64,000 nucleotides of DNA, from assembly GCA_020631735.1 (NCBI GenBank), contig CM036160.1:8090746-8154745 (forward strand), read 5' to 3'. The stretch is from Saccharum officinarum. Taxonomy: Eukaryota > Streptophyta > Magnoliopsida > Poales > Poaceae. Each line of letters begins with the position of its first letter. The stretch's first letter is position 1. Below, piece by piece: positions 46,950 to 57,917 of this stretch. A program made the translations under genes and the position numbers. The notes below the pieces were generated by a model. The model was not told the DNA's origin, searched no databases, and saw only the letters and a list, made by a program, of their open reading frames with translations.

Positions 46950-49028
46950 TCATCTCCCTCCTGAGAGACTGCTTATACTGGTCTGGACTGAGGTAAACTG
47001 GGCATCATATTCACCAGAGGCAACTTCATTGTCATGCAGCTCATTGATGCTCCTGATGTTCAGATAAGCATCTGGCATCTCTGGAAATGGAGTGTCACCA
47101 CAAAGATACTGCATGACAAGCCTCATGCTTGGCCTGCCGACTGGGGATGGGTGTGAGCAAAGAAGCCCAAGTTTCAGTACTAGCTCTGCCTCCTCCATCA
47201 CATATTCTTCTCCCAACCTAGGATCCATCATGCATACAACCAAATCACGCTGCCAAAACCTGAGCACGAAATCCACCAGGACTTGAGGTTCCCCACGGGA
47301 ATTCACCCCAATCGGTCGCCTGCCACATGCGACTTCCAGGACGAATGCACCAAATGCAAACACATCTGTTGCTTTTGTGGCCTTTCCAAGCCTTGCTAAT
47401 TCCGGGGAGATGTAGCCTCTAGTTCCTGCAACACATGTTGTATGTGCCTCAACTCCATGGTCGTGCAACCTAGCTAGGCCAAAGTCACCTAGTCGTCCAT
47501 TCATCTCGTTATCAAGAAGCACGTTGCTTGCCTTGACATCCCGGTGTATGACAACCTGCTCCCATTCTTCATGTAGATAAAAGAGACCTGACGCCACACC
47601 CTTGATGATCTCAAACCTAAGAGCCCAAACCAAGGAAGGCTTCTCTGGGTCGAGGTTGTACAAGTGCTTATCAAGGCTACCATTTGGCATGTACTCGTAA
47701 ACCAGCAGCAATTCACCTTTGCGACGGCAATACCCAAGTAACTGCACAAGTTTACGATGCCGAAGGCGGCCCATACTTACAACCTCTGCAATGAACTCTT
47801 TCATCCCTTGCTTTGAGTCATGGGACATGACCTTAACTGCAACCTTCAACTTTGATGATGGAAGCACTCCTTTGTATACCTTTCCGAATCCTCCTGTCCC
47901 AAGCAATTGTTTGTCCTTAAAGCCATCGGTAGCATGGAATAGGTCCTTGTACGAGAACCGGTGGGGTCCGAACTCGAGTTCCCAGTCCTCGCGGATCTCC
48001 CGGTACCTGTAGCATCTTCTCACGGCTAGGATTATGGGCAAAAGTAGTATTAGGGTCCCAGCTGAACCAAGAAAAATATAGAAAGGAAAAACAATGCTTG
48101 TCTTTGCAGCTTTAGGGGGGACCGGGTGAAAGGCACCAGCTAATTGTGTTGTGTTTACTCTCGGCAGCTTGGAGTAGTCAAGTGAAGCAGGTTTTCCATT
48201 CACCTTGAAGCTGCAGCCGAGAATGAAACAGCCATCGCTGCCCCAGGATGATGATGAGAAGCCGACGTACATGTAATCTAGCAGCACTTGCGAAAGATCA
48301 ATGGTGTGAGATAGCAAAGGGTGCTTGGGCTTTGGTTCTGGGATAGGAGCCAGACTGACGTTGAGTTGCATAATCCTGTGGTCATAGTCTATCCATACTT
48401 GCATCTCCTTGCCACTGGACAGCCGCAGCGGTTGCAAATCAGAGAATGGATCATCAGTATAGTAGCCTGCTGGAGAGGATCGAGAGGAATTCAAGCTGTT
48501 GATGTTGACGCCGACATGGTTGTCGTCTATGTCACCAAACTCTCTGTTGTATCTGATATCTAGCTCAATGTAGACGAGGTGATTTGATGATTTGCCGTTG
48601 TCTTTGGGGTCAAGAAGACCAAAGGGGCCATAACTGGTTACATTGGTGAAGCTGGTGTTTGGGGCGATGACAAAGGTAATTCCATCGCGCACACTGCTGT
48701 ATCCGTATAGGCTGCTTGGGGATTCATCATCATCAGAAGGAAGTATAGCAAAGGCGAAGGTGGCGGAGAAGGAGAAGATAGAGCTGTCGGTGAGGTTACG
48801 CATCTGGAACGGAGAAGGATAGAAAGCATGGCTCTTGGGTTGGACTATACTGGCGTTGGTGGTGCCGAGGCTGAGGATACCATTTTGCAGCATTACAGCC
48901 GAACCTTGGAGGTCCCAGCCGGAAGAATCATTGAATCCATTGAACACGAACTCCTCGTTGGCGATGGTGGCGAGGACAAGTGGGAGCAGGAACGGAATGG
49001 CAAAGGCCAAGCTCTTGGAGAACATCAT
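46950..49028 (-). CDS. L-type lectin-domain receptor-like kinase, intact
   Basis: A single-exon gene of 692 codons. Signal peptide at about 1-23, legume-lectin domain about 26-278 (YIELDIRYN and DDNHVGVNINS mark the metal-binding region), membrane span about 311-336. The kinase has glycine loop GTGGFGKV 377-384, Lys399, HRD 495-497, DFG 514-516 and SPE (541-543) in place of APE. All catalytic residues are present, so it should be an active plasma-membrane RD kinase facing the apoplast with its lectin domain. It is the only intact member of a minus-strand cluster that also has a promoter/lectin fragment (50937-51945) and a decayed copy (53162-55080). Compared with the gene at 25111 it belongs to the same clade but is clearly diverged in the lectin domain. 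The start at 49028 precedes the signal peptide directly. Confidence 0.93.
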   Translation of the reverse strand: MMFSKSLAFAIPFLLPLVLATIANEEFVFNGFNDSSGWDLQGSAVMLQNGILSLGTTNASIVQPKSHAFYPSPFQMRNLTDSSIFSFSATFAFAILPSDDDESPSSLYGYSSVRDGITFVIAPNTSFTNVTSYGPFGLLDPKDNGKSSNHLVYIELDIRYNREFGDIDDNHVGVNINSLNSSRSSPAGYYTDDPFSDLQPLRLSSGKEMQVWIDYDHRIMQLNVSLAPIPEPKPKHPLLSHTIDLSQVLLDYMYVGFSSSSWGSDGCFILGCSFKVNGKPASLDYSKLPRVNTTQLAGAFHPVPPKAAKTSIVFPFYIFLGSAGTLILLLPIILAVRRCYRYREIREDWELEFGPHRFSYKDLFHATDGFKDKQLLGTGGFGKVYKGVLPSSKLKVAVKVMSHDSKQGMKEFIAEVVSMGRLRHRKLVQLLGYCRRKGELLLVYEYMPNGSLDKHLYNLDPEKPSLVWALRFEIIKGVASGLFYLHEEWEQVVIHRDVKASNVLLDNEMNGRLGDFGLARLHDHGVEAHTTCVAGTRGYISPELARLGKATKATDVFAFGAFVLEVACGRRPIGVNSRGEPQVLVDFVLRFWQRDLVVCMMDPRLGEEYVMEEAELVLKLGLLCSHPSPVGRPSMRLVMQYLCGDTPFPEMPDAYLNIRSINELHDNEVASGEYDAQFTSVQTSISSLSGGR

Positions 49029-49087
49029 TGGACTTTGGACAGCAGCAGCAGAGTACTACGGCGTCCTCTGCAAATATGCTAACCTAG

Positions 49088-49099
49088 CTTTATTTATGC
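49088..49099 (-). promoter_or_regulatory. Possible TATA box of the lectin kinase
   Basis: On the minus strand the sequence reads GCATAAATAAAG about 60-70 bases upstream of the start codon at 49028. The position would allow a short leader. It is assigned by similarity to the TATA consensus only. Confidence 0.4.
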
Positions 49100-49429
49100 A
49101 GGCGGAATCTTAGCTCTGTTCAAAACTTGCGGGCTTATAATTTGTCTAACAAACAAATGCGCGTTGTAGCTTTGGTGGGCTGTCAATCCAATTTAGGTTT
49201 GGTGGTCCTGTCATGGCGTGTGGAAATTCCTGTACTTGCCGTTTGGTCCCACATCTGACTTACGGTCTCATTCTGCACCTGGTAATATTGACGTGCCAGT
49301 TTATAGAGCATATTGAATGTCTTAAAAGTACAGTTGGTTGTTTGACTGGTTGTCCTTGAGCATTGACTTGAGATGGACCTATATGATATATACGTCCTTT
49401 TTCACAAATATTTACGGTAATATGTATTC

Positions 49430-50936
49430 CGCCTTGGTGGAAAGGTCATGATTAATTGTGGCCTTAACCGAGACAGTTGCCCTACCCGCCTTGGTTAATC
49501 AAATAAAAAACAAAAATAAAATAAAATCCATGGACAAGCCTGGCGAGCCCATCCACGGGCCTGCCGAGCCCATCCACGCACCGCCGCCGCTGCCGTCATA
49601 GCTCATCAGATCCGGCCTCGCCACCTCCGGATCCGGCCTCCCAGCGCTGGAGATGACGAAGAGGTGAAGGAGGACGCCACCGCAGCCCGCCTGCACCGCC
49701 TCGCTCGCCACAGGTAGAGATGGCAACGGGTACCTGAAACCCAAGTACCCGACGGGTATTACCCGATAAAGAGGCGGGTATGGAATGAATTTTCTACCCG
49801 TGGGTATGTTATTGGGCAAAATCCTATACCCATCGGGTATGCGGGTACGGGTGCGGGTGTATACTACCCATACCCGCATACCCGCGGGTAAGACATACCC
49901 GCAAAAATAACTAGCCAACCTCAGTTATTTTAGCGCATATAAGTCATGAATTTGGCCCATTGAGACATCTACTATATTTCTAGTAGATTGTCTTTGTTGT
50001 AATGATGCTAATAATATTTGTTAGCATGTTTGTAACTTGTTGGAAGCTTAGAATGATTTATTTTTGCATGTGACTATTTGATATTTTTAGGTAATTTTCG
50101 GGTATGCTATCGGGTACGGGTTACCCGTCGGGTGAGAATTACCCGGCGGGTACGGGCATGGAACTATTCTTTTACCCGCATGCGGGTACGGGTAACCCGA
50201 CGGGTAAAATTTTGCGGGTGCGGGTACGGGTACGGGTGAGCACTACCCGTCGGGTACGTACCCGTTGCCATCTTGAGCCACAGGAGGAGCGCCGCCTCGC
50301 CAACCGGATCCGCCTCCCTGCCATCGGATCGGGAGTCCCCGCCACCGAATCCGCCCTCGCCGGCCCAAGATCCGCCGCCGGAGTGGGGAGGGGCCGCGCC
50401 CCCTGCGCCGCCGTCGGAGGAGAGGGGTCACGCCCAACGCGCCGCGCCACGCCACGTCGTGCCGCGGCGGAGTGGAGAGGGAGATGGAGAAAGAGTGGAT
50501 AGCCCCCCGCACCGCGACTCGCTCTGGAGGGAGGGATGGAGGGAGAGGAGTGAGAGAGGGATGGAGAGGAGGGATGCGCCGCTGCTCGCGATGGGAGATG
50601 CGCCAGGCGTCGCAGGGAGAGAGGGAGCGACGAGATTGAGAGAGAGAGTGACTGAGTGAAACCCTAGTCACCGTATATATACTCACGGGTGATATCGGGC
50701 TGGTTTGGGCTTTTTTCTGATTGTTAGTGGGCTTGAGGTGGGCCTTATAAGAGATCTGCTTCCGAAAATAGAGGTATTTTTGGAAGACCCGCCTCGGTTA
50801 ATAGATTTTTTAATCACCTTGGTTAATAAAAAATGACCGCCTCGATTAATCCAGGCATTAAACAAGGTGGTTTAAGAGCCTGCCCGCCTCTGAGACCTAT
50901 TTGCAAACGCTGCGCAAAAGATTTTGTGTAGTAGTG
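49430..50936. mobile_element. CACTA-like non-autonomous transposon carrying a hAT insertion
   Basis: The right end reads TTTTGTGTAGTAGTG, i.e. CACTACTACACAAAA. The last 200 bases carry repeated CCGCCTCGGTTAAT-like words, and inverted counterparts (CCGCCTTGGTTAATC) stand near 49490. The middle is GC-rich, with a TATATATAC at about 50674 and unspecific open frames, the same plan as the element at 1262-2572. The left terminus was not found and is approximate. The element abuts a lectin kinase fragment at 50937. Confidence 0.6.
49715..50276. mobile_element. hAT-type non-autonomous element (562 bp) with 8-bp target duplication
   Basis: The ends are TAGAGATGGCAACGGGTA and, read inward from the right, TCAAGATGGCAACGGGTA. 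GCCACAGG flanks both sides (49707-49714 and 50277-50284), an 8-bp duplication as hAT elements make. Subterminal regions are packed with GGGTACGGG and ACCCGTCGGG words, reminiscent of the repeated subterminal motifs of Ac/Ds-like elements. It has no coding capacity. It is inserted in the GC-rich part of the CACTA-like element, so it is younger than that element. Confidence 0.88.
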
Positions 50937-51945
50937 TGGATCATCGGAGTAATAGCCTACTAGAGAGGAGCAAACAAGCTGTTGATGTTGATGCCAACAT
51001 GGTTGTCATCTATGTCATCAAACTCACTGTTGTAAGTTGTAACCGGTATCTATCTCAATGTACACGAGGTGATTTGACGATTTTCCATTGTGGTTGGGGT
51101 CAAGAAGACCAAAGGAGCCACAACTAGTTGTTACATTGGTGAAGCTGGTGTTTGGGTCAAGGACAAAGGTAATTCCATCACCCGTACTACTGTATCTGTA
51201 TCTATATAGGCTCTATGAAGATTCATCGGAAGGAAGGCCAAGGTGGCAGAGAAGGAGAACTAGTGAAATAGTTGATCTAATAGTTAGCTAGCTAATACTT
51301 CATAGTTAATAAGTATAGTAATTATTGGCTAGTTGGTCCAACTAGTGAAATAGTAGTTCGTTGGATATGCAGCTAAGAATTAACTTAAACATTGGTATAG
51401 CTCTTCTCTTCTGAAAAGATGCGCGTGGTGACTGTGGCTTCATGTGGGCTGTCAGTTTAATTAAGTGAAGCCCTACGTAATCGAGCAGAAATTCTTTGGC
51501 GCCAGCTGGAAGTCAAGCGTGTAATGTTGACTAATTAGTGTTGTGATGACTTTGGAATGAGTCTATATTGCAACTTCAACCTTATCTTTGACGGCCATTG
51601 GGCCACTTGAGGTTTTATTATAATGTTATCTTTGACCAGCAATATATCTGACATTCGAGTTATGGCCGTGGACTGACCAAACGATAGAATGACGGGTTAA
51701 GGGCCCATGAGAGGTGAGACCATGGGCCCAAGCAAGAACTGATAAATTCTTGTCAAAGTAAGAAAAAGTCCAATTTACCTCTATAAAACATCGATTGAGT
51801 CTGGATTCCTAGCTTAACTGATAAACTAAGGCATTAATCCTTCCCAAAGTAATAAAATTGTGCAAATTAGCCTCTTGAGCCATCTAAAAGATGGTTTTAG
51901 AATGATGTGGTGCTGATGAGTAGTGGTTTTAGCCATGTGGTAAAT
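50937..51945 (-). pseudogene. Lectin kinase fragment: partial lectin domain plus upstream region
   Basis: The first 330 bases (minus strand) match the lectin region of the intact gene at 46950-49028 (compare AAGCTGTTGATGTTGATGCC at 50978 with 48496). They carry many indels and no open frame. From about 51405 the sequence matches the upstream region of the decayed copy at 55125-55620 (GTGGGCTGTCAGTTTAATTA, CAATATATCTGACA, AGCCTCTTGAGCCATC). It is therefore a third copy that has lost its kinase part. The left edge coincides exactly with the CACTA right end, so insertion and deletion may be linked. Confidence 0.75.
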
Positions 51946-52658
51946 AAGGTTTAGGGATTTCTATTTTTGGAATTATTTAATGTCATGATTAAAATAATTC
52001 TAGAAATTCTAGAGTTACTATTTTAGTTACAAGAAAATACTTTGAAGCTCAGGAAAAACCAAGGAAAATATTGGAGATAGATTGAAAGATGAGGAACTCA
52101 AATAAATCATTTGGACCTTTTGAAAATATTGTTGGAGGATCCAAATAAAAAGATTAAGCTCAAGGAGGAACAAAAAAGGTTGAAAAAGAATCCTAGAGAT
52201 ATATAGTTGTCTCATAAACGTACATTTTAAAACTTTTGCACACATAAACACTAAGTGCAACCAGCATGAATGCAAAACCCTACCAATTTAATTGAGGAAT
52301 TAGTAAAACTATTTTTATTCTTACACTAATTTTTTTCTCACTCACTAAATCTTGAAGATACTATATAAAATAATTAAATTATTATTTCGTTAATGTTATG
52401 TGTTCACATCCAAAAATAGAAATTTCAGGGTATGACAGATATGATTTTCATGATTTTGTCATAATTTTGGTCATTGAAATTTGTTTCTCCCCTTGGCCTC
52501 CATTAATGGAAGCCATCATATTGGGTCCTTAGAAGTGATACATTCTTCTTAGTTCTCCCTTCTTCATCTGTGTCCATAGCGATGCCAAAACTTTCTAGGC
52601 AGGACATGCAGAAAAGAGTGACACGCAAACCTAGTGCTATGGTGAGAGGATAGACTAA
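51946..52658. other. AT-rich intergenic sequence
   Basis: No gene is seen. Short minus-strand frames at 52027-52275 and 52503-52760 show no domain. It separates the duplicated lectin kinase fragment from a MITE. Confidence 0.45.
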
Positions 52659-52981
52659 GGCTGTGTTTGATTCAACTTCTGAAAAGTGTTCCTGTTGCCA
52701 AAAAAGTAGAAAGCCAACCAAATAGGTAGAACTAGAAGCAGTTGCTTTCACGTAGTACAATTTTCATAGCACCTTCGACCCTGAAGTTGGCTTTTAGCTT
52801 TTAGTTTTTCCAAATGGGTGGAAATAATACAATTGTTTCAATGGAGACAAAGAGATGAGGGTAGGTTTTATAGTTATTTTAACTAAACAACCTACATGCT
52901 TTTCACTGCACGTAACTCATAGCAACTTTTTCACAGCTCACAACAGCTTGTTCACGGTCCATAGCTAAACCAAACAGACCC
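52659..52981. mobile_element. Tourist-like (PIF/Harbinger) MITE, 323 bp
   Basis: Terminal repeats GGCTGTGTTTGATT and, from the other end, GGGTCTGTTTGGTT match at 11 of 14 positions and are flanked by TAA at 52656-52658 and 52982-52984. That fits the TWA target of PIF/Harbinger MITEs. No coding sequence is present. It lies roughly 180 bases from the 3' end of the decayed lectin kinase. Confidence 0.7.
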
Positions 52982-53161
52982 TAAAATGATGTGGTGTGGA
53001 GCAAAAGGAGAGGAATTGCATGGAAATCAGAACTGCTAAAGGAAAGGGGGATCATTGATATTCATAAGAGGTAAAACAGTGCAACAATATAACTATATAT
53101 GAAGCAACACCCGGCCTAGATCTATTCTTTTCCAAATAACTCATCCTACTGCATGACAATT

Positions 53162-55080
53162 TCATCTCCCTCCTGAGAGACTGCTTATACTGGTCTGAAC
53201 CGAGGTATACTGGACATCGTATTCACCAGAGGCAATTTCATTGTCGTGCAGCTCACTGATGCTCCTGATGTTCAGATAAGCATCTGGCATCTCTGGAAAT
53301 GGAGCGTCACCACATAGATACTGCATGACAAGCCTCATGCTTGGCCTGCTGACTGGGGATGGGTGTGAGCAAAGAAGCCCAAGCTTCAGCACCAGCTCTG
53401 CCTCCTCCATCACATATTCATCTCCCAACCTAGGATCCATCATGCATACAACCAAATCACGCTGCCAAAACCTGAGCACGAAATCCACCAGGACTTGAGG
53501 ATCACCGTGCGAATTCACCCCAATCGGTCGCCTGCCACAGGCGACCTCCAGGATAAATGCCCCAAATGCAAACACATCTGTTGCTTTCGTTGCCTTTCCA
53601 AGCCTTGCTAATTCCGGGGAGATGTAGCCTCTAGTTCCTGCAACACATGTTGTGTGTGCCTCAACACCATGGTCATGTAACCTAGCTAGGCCAAAGTCAC
53701 CAAGTCGTCCGTTCATCTCACCATCAAGAAGCACGTTGCTTGCCTTGACATCTCGGTGTATGACGACCTGCTCCCACTCTTCATGCAGATAAAGGAGACC
53801 TGATGCAACACCCCTGATAATCTCAAATCTTTGAGACCAACCCAAGGAAGGCATCTCTAGACTGTACAAGTATTTATCGAGGCTGCCATTTGACATGTAC
53901 TCATAGACTAGTAGCAGTTCGCCTTTCCGGCGACAATACCCAAGTAATTGCACAAGATTACGATGTGAAGACGGCCCATACTTACAACCTCTGCAATGAA
54001 CTCTTTCATCCCTTGCTTTGAGTCGTGGAACATGACCTTCACTGCAACCTCCAACTTTGATGATTTAAGAACTCCTTTATATACCTTTCCAAACCCTCCT
54101 GCTCCAAGCAACTGCTTGTCTTTGAAGCCATCGGTAGCATGGAATAGATTCTTGTATGAGAACCGATGGGGACCAAATTCGAGCTCCCAGTCCTCTCGTA
54201 TCTCCCGGTACCTGTAGTATCTTCGCACAGCTATGGTGATGACCATAGTTAGTATCAGCATCCCAGGAACTAAAGTAACTAGGAAATAAAAAGATGGCGA
54301 TAATCTGCTGAAAGACATCGCAGAGTATCCATCGTTAGGAAATATTTTAATTGTGTTTATTTCCGTAGTTTGGAGTAGTTAAGTTGGGCATGTTCTCCAT
54401 TCACCTTGAAGCTACAGCCAAGAACAAAATAACCAAGATTGCCGGACGATGACGATGAGAAACCAACATACATGTGATCCAATAACACTTCCGAGAGATT
54501 GATGTTGTGAGATAGCAAAGGGTGCTTGGGCTTTGGCATGGGCATCATACCAAGACTGACGTTAAGCTGCATGAGCCTGTGGTCATAGTCTATCCATCAT
54601 ACTTGCATCTCCTTGCACTGGACAGCCTCAACGAGTGCAAATCAGAGGATGGATCAGGGACAGTGTAGTAGCCTGCCGAAGAGGATCATGAGGAGTTCAA
54701 GCTGTTGATGTCGATTCGGACATGGTTGTCATCTATGTCACTGAACTCTCTGTTGTAACTGTGGTATCTATCTCAATGTACACGAGTTGATTTGACAATT
54801 TGCTGTTGTCGTAGGGGTCAAGAAGACAAAAGGAGCCTTAACTAGTTGTTACATTGGTGAAGCTGGTTTCTGCGGCGAGGACAAAGGTAATTCCATCCCC
54901 TGTACTACTATATCTGTATCTATATATAAGTATATATTATATGGCAGAAGGAGAAGTGGGAGCCATCGCCCGTCGGTGGGGTTACACATTTGGAACGGAG
55001 AAGGCCAAGTGGCTTTGAGAGTAGACAGAGTGGTGGTCCGTGTAGAGACTGTCGGTGGCGGTGAGGCTGAGGCGTAATGT
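53162..55080 (-). pseudogene. Decayed L-type lectin receptor-like kinase
   Basis: Read leftward: remnants of the lectin domain from about 55000 with stops and indels, an open piece at 54572-54357 (LSEVLLDHMYVGFSSSSSG), a stop, then membrane span and kinase N-lobe at 54318-53962 (GAGGFGKV, VAVKVMFHDS). A one-base loss near 53962, in the MGRLRHRNLVQLL region, shifts the frame. The remaining 263 codons to 53162 are open (HRDVKASN, DFGLARLHDHG). The C-lobe differs from the intact paralogue at 46950 by only about a dozen residues over some 200, whereas the lectin half is badly broken. The gene cannot make a receptor; a kinase C-lobe peptide is the longest possible product. Confidence 0.88.
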
Positions 55081-55620
55081 AGCTTAGCTTAAACCTTGGT
55101 ACAGCTAGCTTTTATCTTCTGAGCAGATGCGCGTTGTGACTGGCTTTATGTGGGCTCAGCTCAGTTTAATTAAGTGAAGCGCTACGTCATGGAGTTAAAA
55201 TTCGTTGTGCCAGCTGAGAAGTCAAGCGACAATGTTGACCAGTTAGCGCTATCACTTTGGATGGGTCTTTGATTGCAACTTCAACCTTATTATCTTTGAC
55301 AGCCATTTTCTTTGACCAGCAATATATCTGACACGTTCCAATTTGGGCCGTGGGCTGACCAAACGATAGAATGATGGGCTGAGGGCCCATAAAACCATGG
55401 GCCTGATCAAGACCTGAAAATTTCATGCCAGAGAAACAAAAAGTCAAAGTTTATCTCTCTAGACTATCGATGGAGTCCAGATTTCCTAGCTTAACTGAAA
55501 CACTAGGCATTAGTCCTTCCCTAAGTAACAAAAACAGTGCAAATTAGCCTCTTGAGCCATCTAAAAGATGGTTTTGCCCTGACATGGTGCTGATGAGTAA
55601 AGGTTTTAGCCATGTGGACA
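55081..55620 (-). promoter_or_regulatory. Duplicated upstream region of the decayed lectin kinase
   Basis: This segment matches 51390-51945, with shared words GGCTGACCAAACGATAGAATG split across substitutions, CAATATATCTGACA and AGCCTCTTGAGCCATCTAAA. It is the conserved upstream part of the duplicated unit. TATA or transcription-factor sites are not called because the downstream gene is broken. Confidence 0.6.
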
Positions 55621-56058
55621 CATGTTCAGTGGGATGTGATGTGACAACCACTAAGCAAATCTATACCTTTAATAATATCACCTATAAAAGTGCGTTGTGT
55701 TTGATATGTGATCCGAACTCACGACTCTGCTCATACAAGTTAGAACCAACTACAGCAACTAAAACACTCTCTTTTTTAAACTAGAAGATGGCTGCCACGT
55801 TGCTGTGAGACTCTGAGAATAAAACTATTGCATATATGAGTTAAATCAGCTACATGTTCTACATCTATTCTTATCAAAAATGGTTGCATTAAAAAGTGTG
55901 GAAGTTAGTGGGATAACATGACTATTAGTGGAAGATGATGTAGATAGTTATTAGAAAATGATGGGGATGACTTGTATGTTGAGATATAACTTGTAGTGGG
56001 GATTAGCTTTATAAGAGTTATAAGAGATAAGAGATAAGCTCCACTAAGTTTTGCTTCT
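55621..56058. other. Unassigned sequence up to the assembly gap
   Basis: No gene is seen. The last 120 bases (repeated TAAGAGATAAGAG words before the gap) could be part of an LTR, but nothing confirms it. Confidence 0.4.
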
Positions 56059-56158
56059 NNNNNNNNNNNNNNNNNNNNNNNNNNNNNNNNNNNNNNNNNN
56101 NNNNNNNNNNNNNNNNNNNNNNNNNNNNNNNNNNNNNNNNNNNNNNNNNNNNNNNNNN
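56059..56158. other. Assembly gap (100 N)
   Basis: Exactly 100 unknown bases. Gypsy gag lies on the right, unrelated sequence on the left, so the protease to integrase region and 3' LTR of that element are missing from the window. Confidence 1.
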
Positions 56159-57214
56159 ACTTCCTGAGTTAGGTGCGGTCTTCTGGTGGCTGCTTCTGTC
56201 TCTGGGGAGTCCTGGTTAAGCTTCTCCGGCAATTGTAAGACAAGTGACCTTCTTTTCACATCGAAACACTTGTTGGGGGTATTGGGAACACTGGTCTTCA
56301 TAGGAGTTATTGGAAGGACCCTGACGCTGTGCTTGATTTCCATTCTGCTGCGGTGGACGTTGGTTGCTATTCTGTGGCTGGAATGGGGACGTTGCGGAAA
56401 CTGTCCACGGAATGGGGCCTGACCACGATTCCACTGTCCAGAGAGAGGCCTCTGCTGAGTATTCTGCTGAAAACCAGTACGCAGACGGGTGTTGCTATTA
56501 GAGGCTTGTCCCTGTAACCTCTTTCTCTTTGCATCCATTTCCTTGCGCTTGCTATCCACCACGATAGCGCGGTTCACAAGCGTCTGAAAATTAGGGTAGG
56601 TATTGGACATCAACTGCAACTGTAGTCCATCATATAATCCCTAAAGAAGCGGCGCTGCTTATCATTGTCATTGCCACCTCATGTGGAGCATATCGTGACA
56701 ATTGAGCAAACTTGTCACGGTACTCAGCTACAGTCATTGACCCTTGGTCAGGTTCCTGAATTCCTCCGCCTTCAACTCTATCATTCCTTCAGGTATATGG
56801 TAAGCCCTGAAGTTCTCCCTAAACTCCTGCCAGGTGATTGCAGGAGCATGGCAGGACGACCATACTCATATGACTCCCACCAATCCTGAGCTTCTCCTGA
56901 AGTTGCCCAGAAGCAAACAACACCTTTTGTCGGTCATCACATTGGGCAATAGTGAGTTGTTTCTCCACAGCACGTAGCCAATCATCAGCCTCCAAAGGGT
57001 CAGCAGCATGTGTGAACACTGGGGGACGACCCTTCAAAAACTCACCACGCTTATCACGTGGTGAGCCCCAGCAACTGGCTGATTTTGCTGATTTTGCACT
57101 AGTTGCTGCATCAACTGCGTCTGTACCGCCAACAGTTGCTCAATAGTTGGTGGCGGTGGTGGTGGGGATTTGGGGGAATGTTCCACGACCTCTGCCTCTT
57201 CCTCTTCCGGCCAT
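56159..57214 (-). pseudogene. Gypsy gag (frameshifted)
   Basis: The best start is ATG 57214, giving MAGRGRGRGRGTF. One frame change later comes PPPPPPTIEQLLAVQTQL and MQQLVQNQQNQP. Next is the gag core with DPLEADDWLRAVEKQLTIAQ and DDRQKVLFASGQLQ, then LQLQLMSNTYPNFQTLVNRA and VVDSKRKEMDAKRKRLQGQ. A retroviral-type zinc knuckle follows near 56250, with its Cys/His residues spread over two frames. At least three frameshifts break it. Gag forms the particle coat and binds element RNA in active relatives. Confidence 0.82.
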
Positions 57215-57917
57215 CTGCCACCCATAAACATGCAAACTTTAAGAATTCCATGATTTCAACCACTTATAAGATTAAGAAGGAGATCTGAAAGTTTTCTGGA
57301 CGAGTAGCAATGTTGACAGTTCAGTATTTCAATCATATCTCGAGCTACAGAAATCCAAAAGTGGCATGCCTTATATGGTTGGAAAGCTTATAAAATTATC
57401 CACAATTTCTATTCAAACCTCAAGATCAAATTCTGTCGTTAAGTCTATGAAAAATAAGGCGTAACAGAAACTGTTCCAGATTCCAGACTGTGCAGAAACT
57501 TTAACTTGTAAAAATTATATCTCTCGAACCAGATCAAATAAAAAGGTGATTCCAGTGGCATTTGAAAGAGGCTTGAGTCTAGTTTCTCTCATAAAAATTT
57601 CATAAATGTTGCACGAACCGTTTTTAAACTATATCAGAAACATTGAAGACTGCTCCAGAAAACAGCAAGGACAGAAACGTGATAATATCAAACCCAACTA
57701 TTATTCCTTGACTATTAAACTTATTATTCTTAAGAATGGAACTTGTAGACATGCCTACAAGTCCCGACACTCAAACAAAGATCCAACTCACACATAAGCA
57801 TAATAATAAAGCAACTAGCACACCAAGGTTCAAACCACACGACAGACTCGACTGACTCAACTGACTCAACTGACGTTACTAAGAACGTTCTTATTACATA
57901 AAGGACTCCTACTTCCT

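Noticed and set aside
50243..50686. 147-residue minus-strand frame with an upstream TATATATAC as a host gene
   Set aside because: Within a CACTA-like element, rich in Arg/Ser/Pro, with the plus-strand frame also open; no domain recognised.
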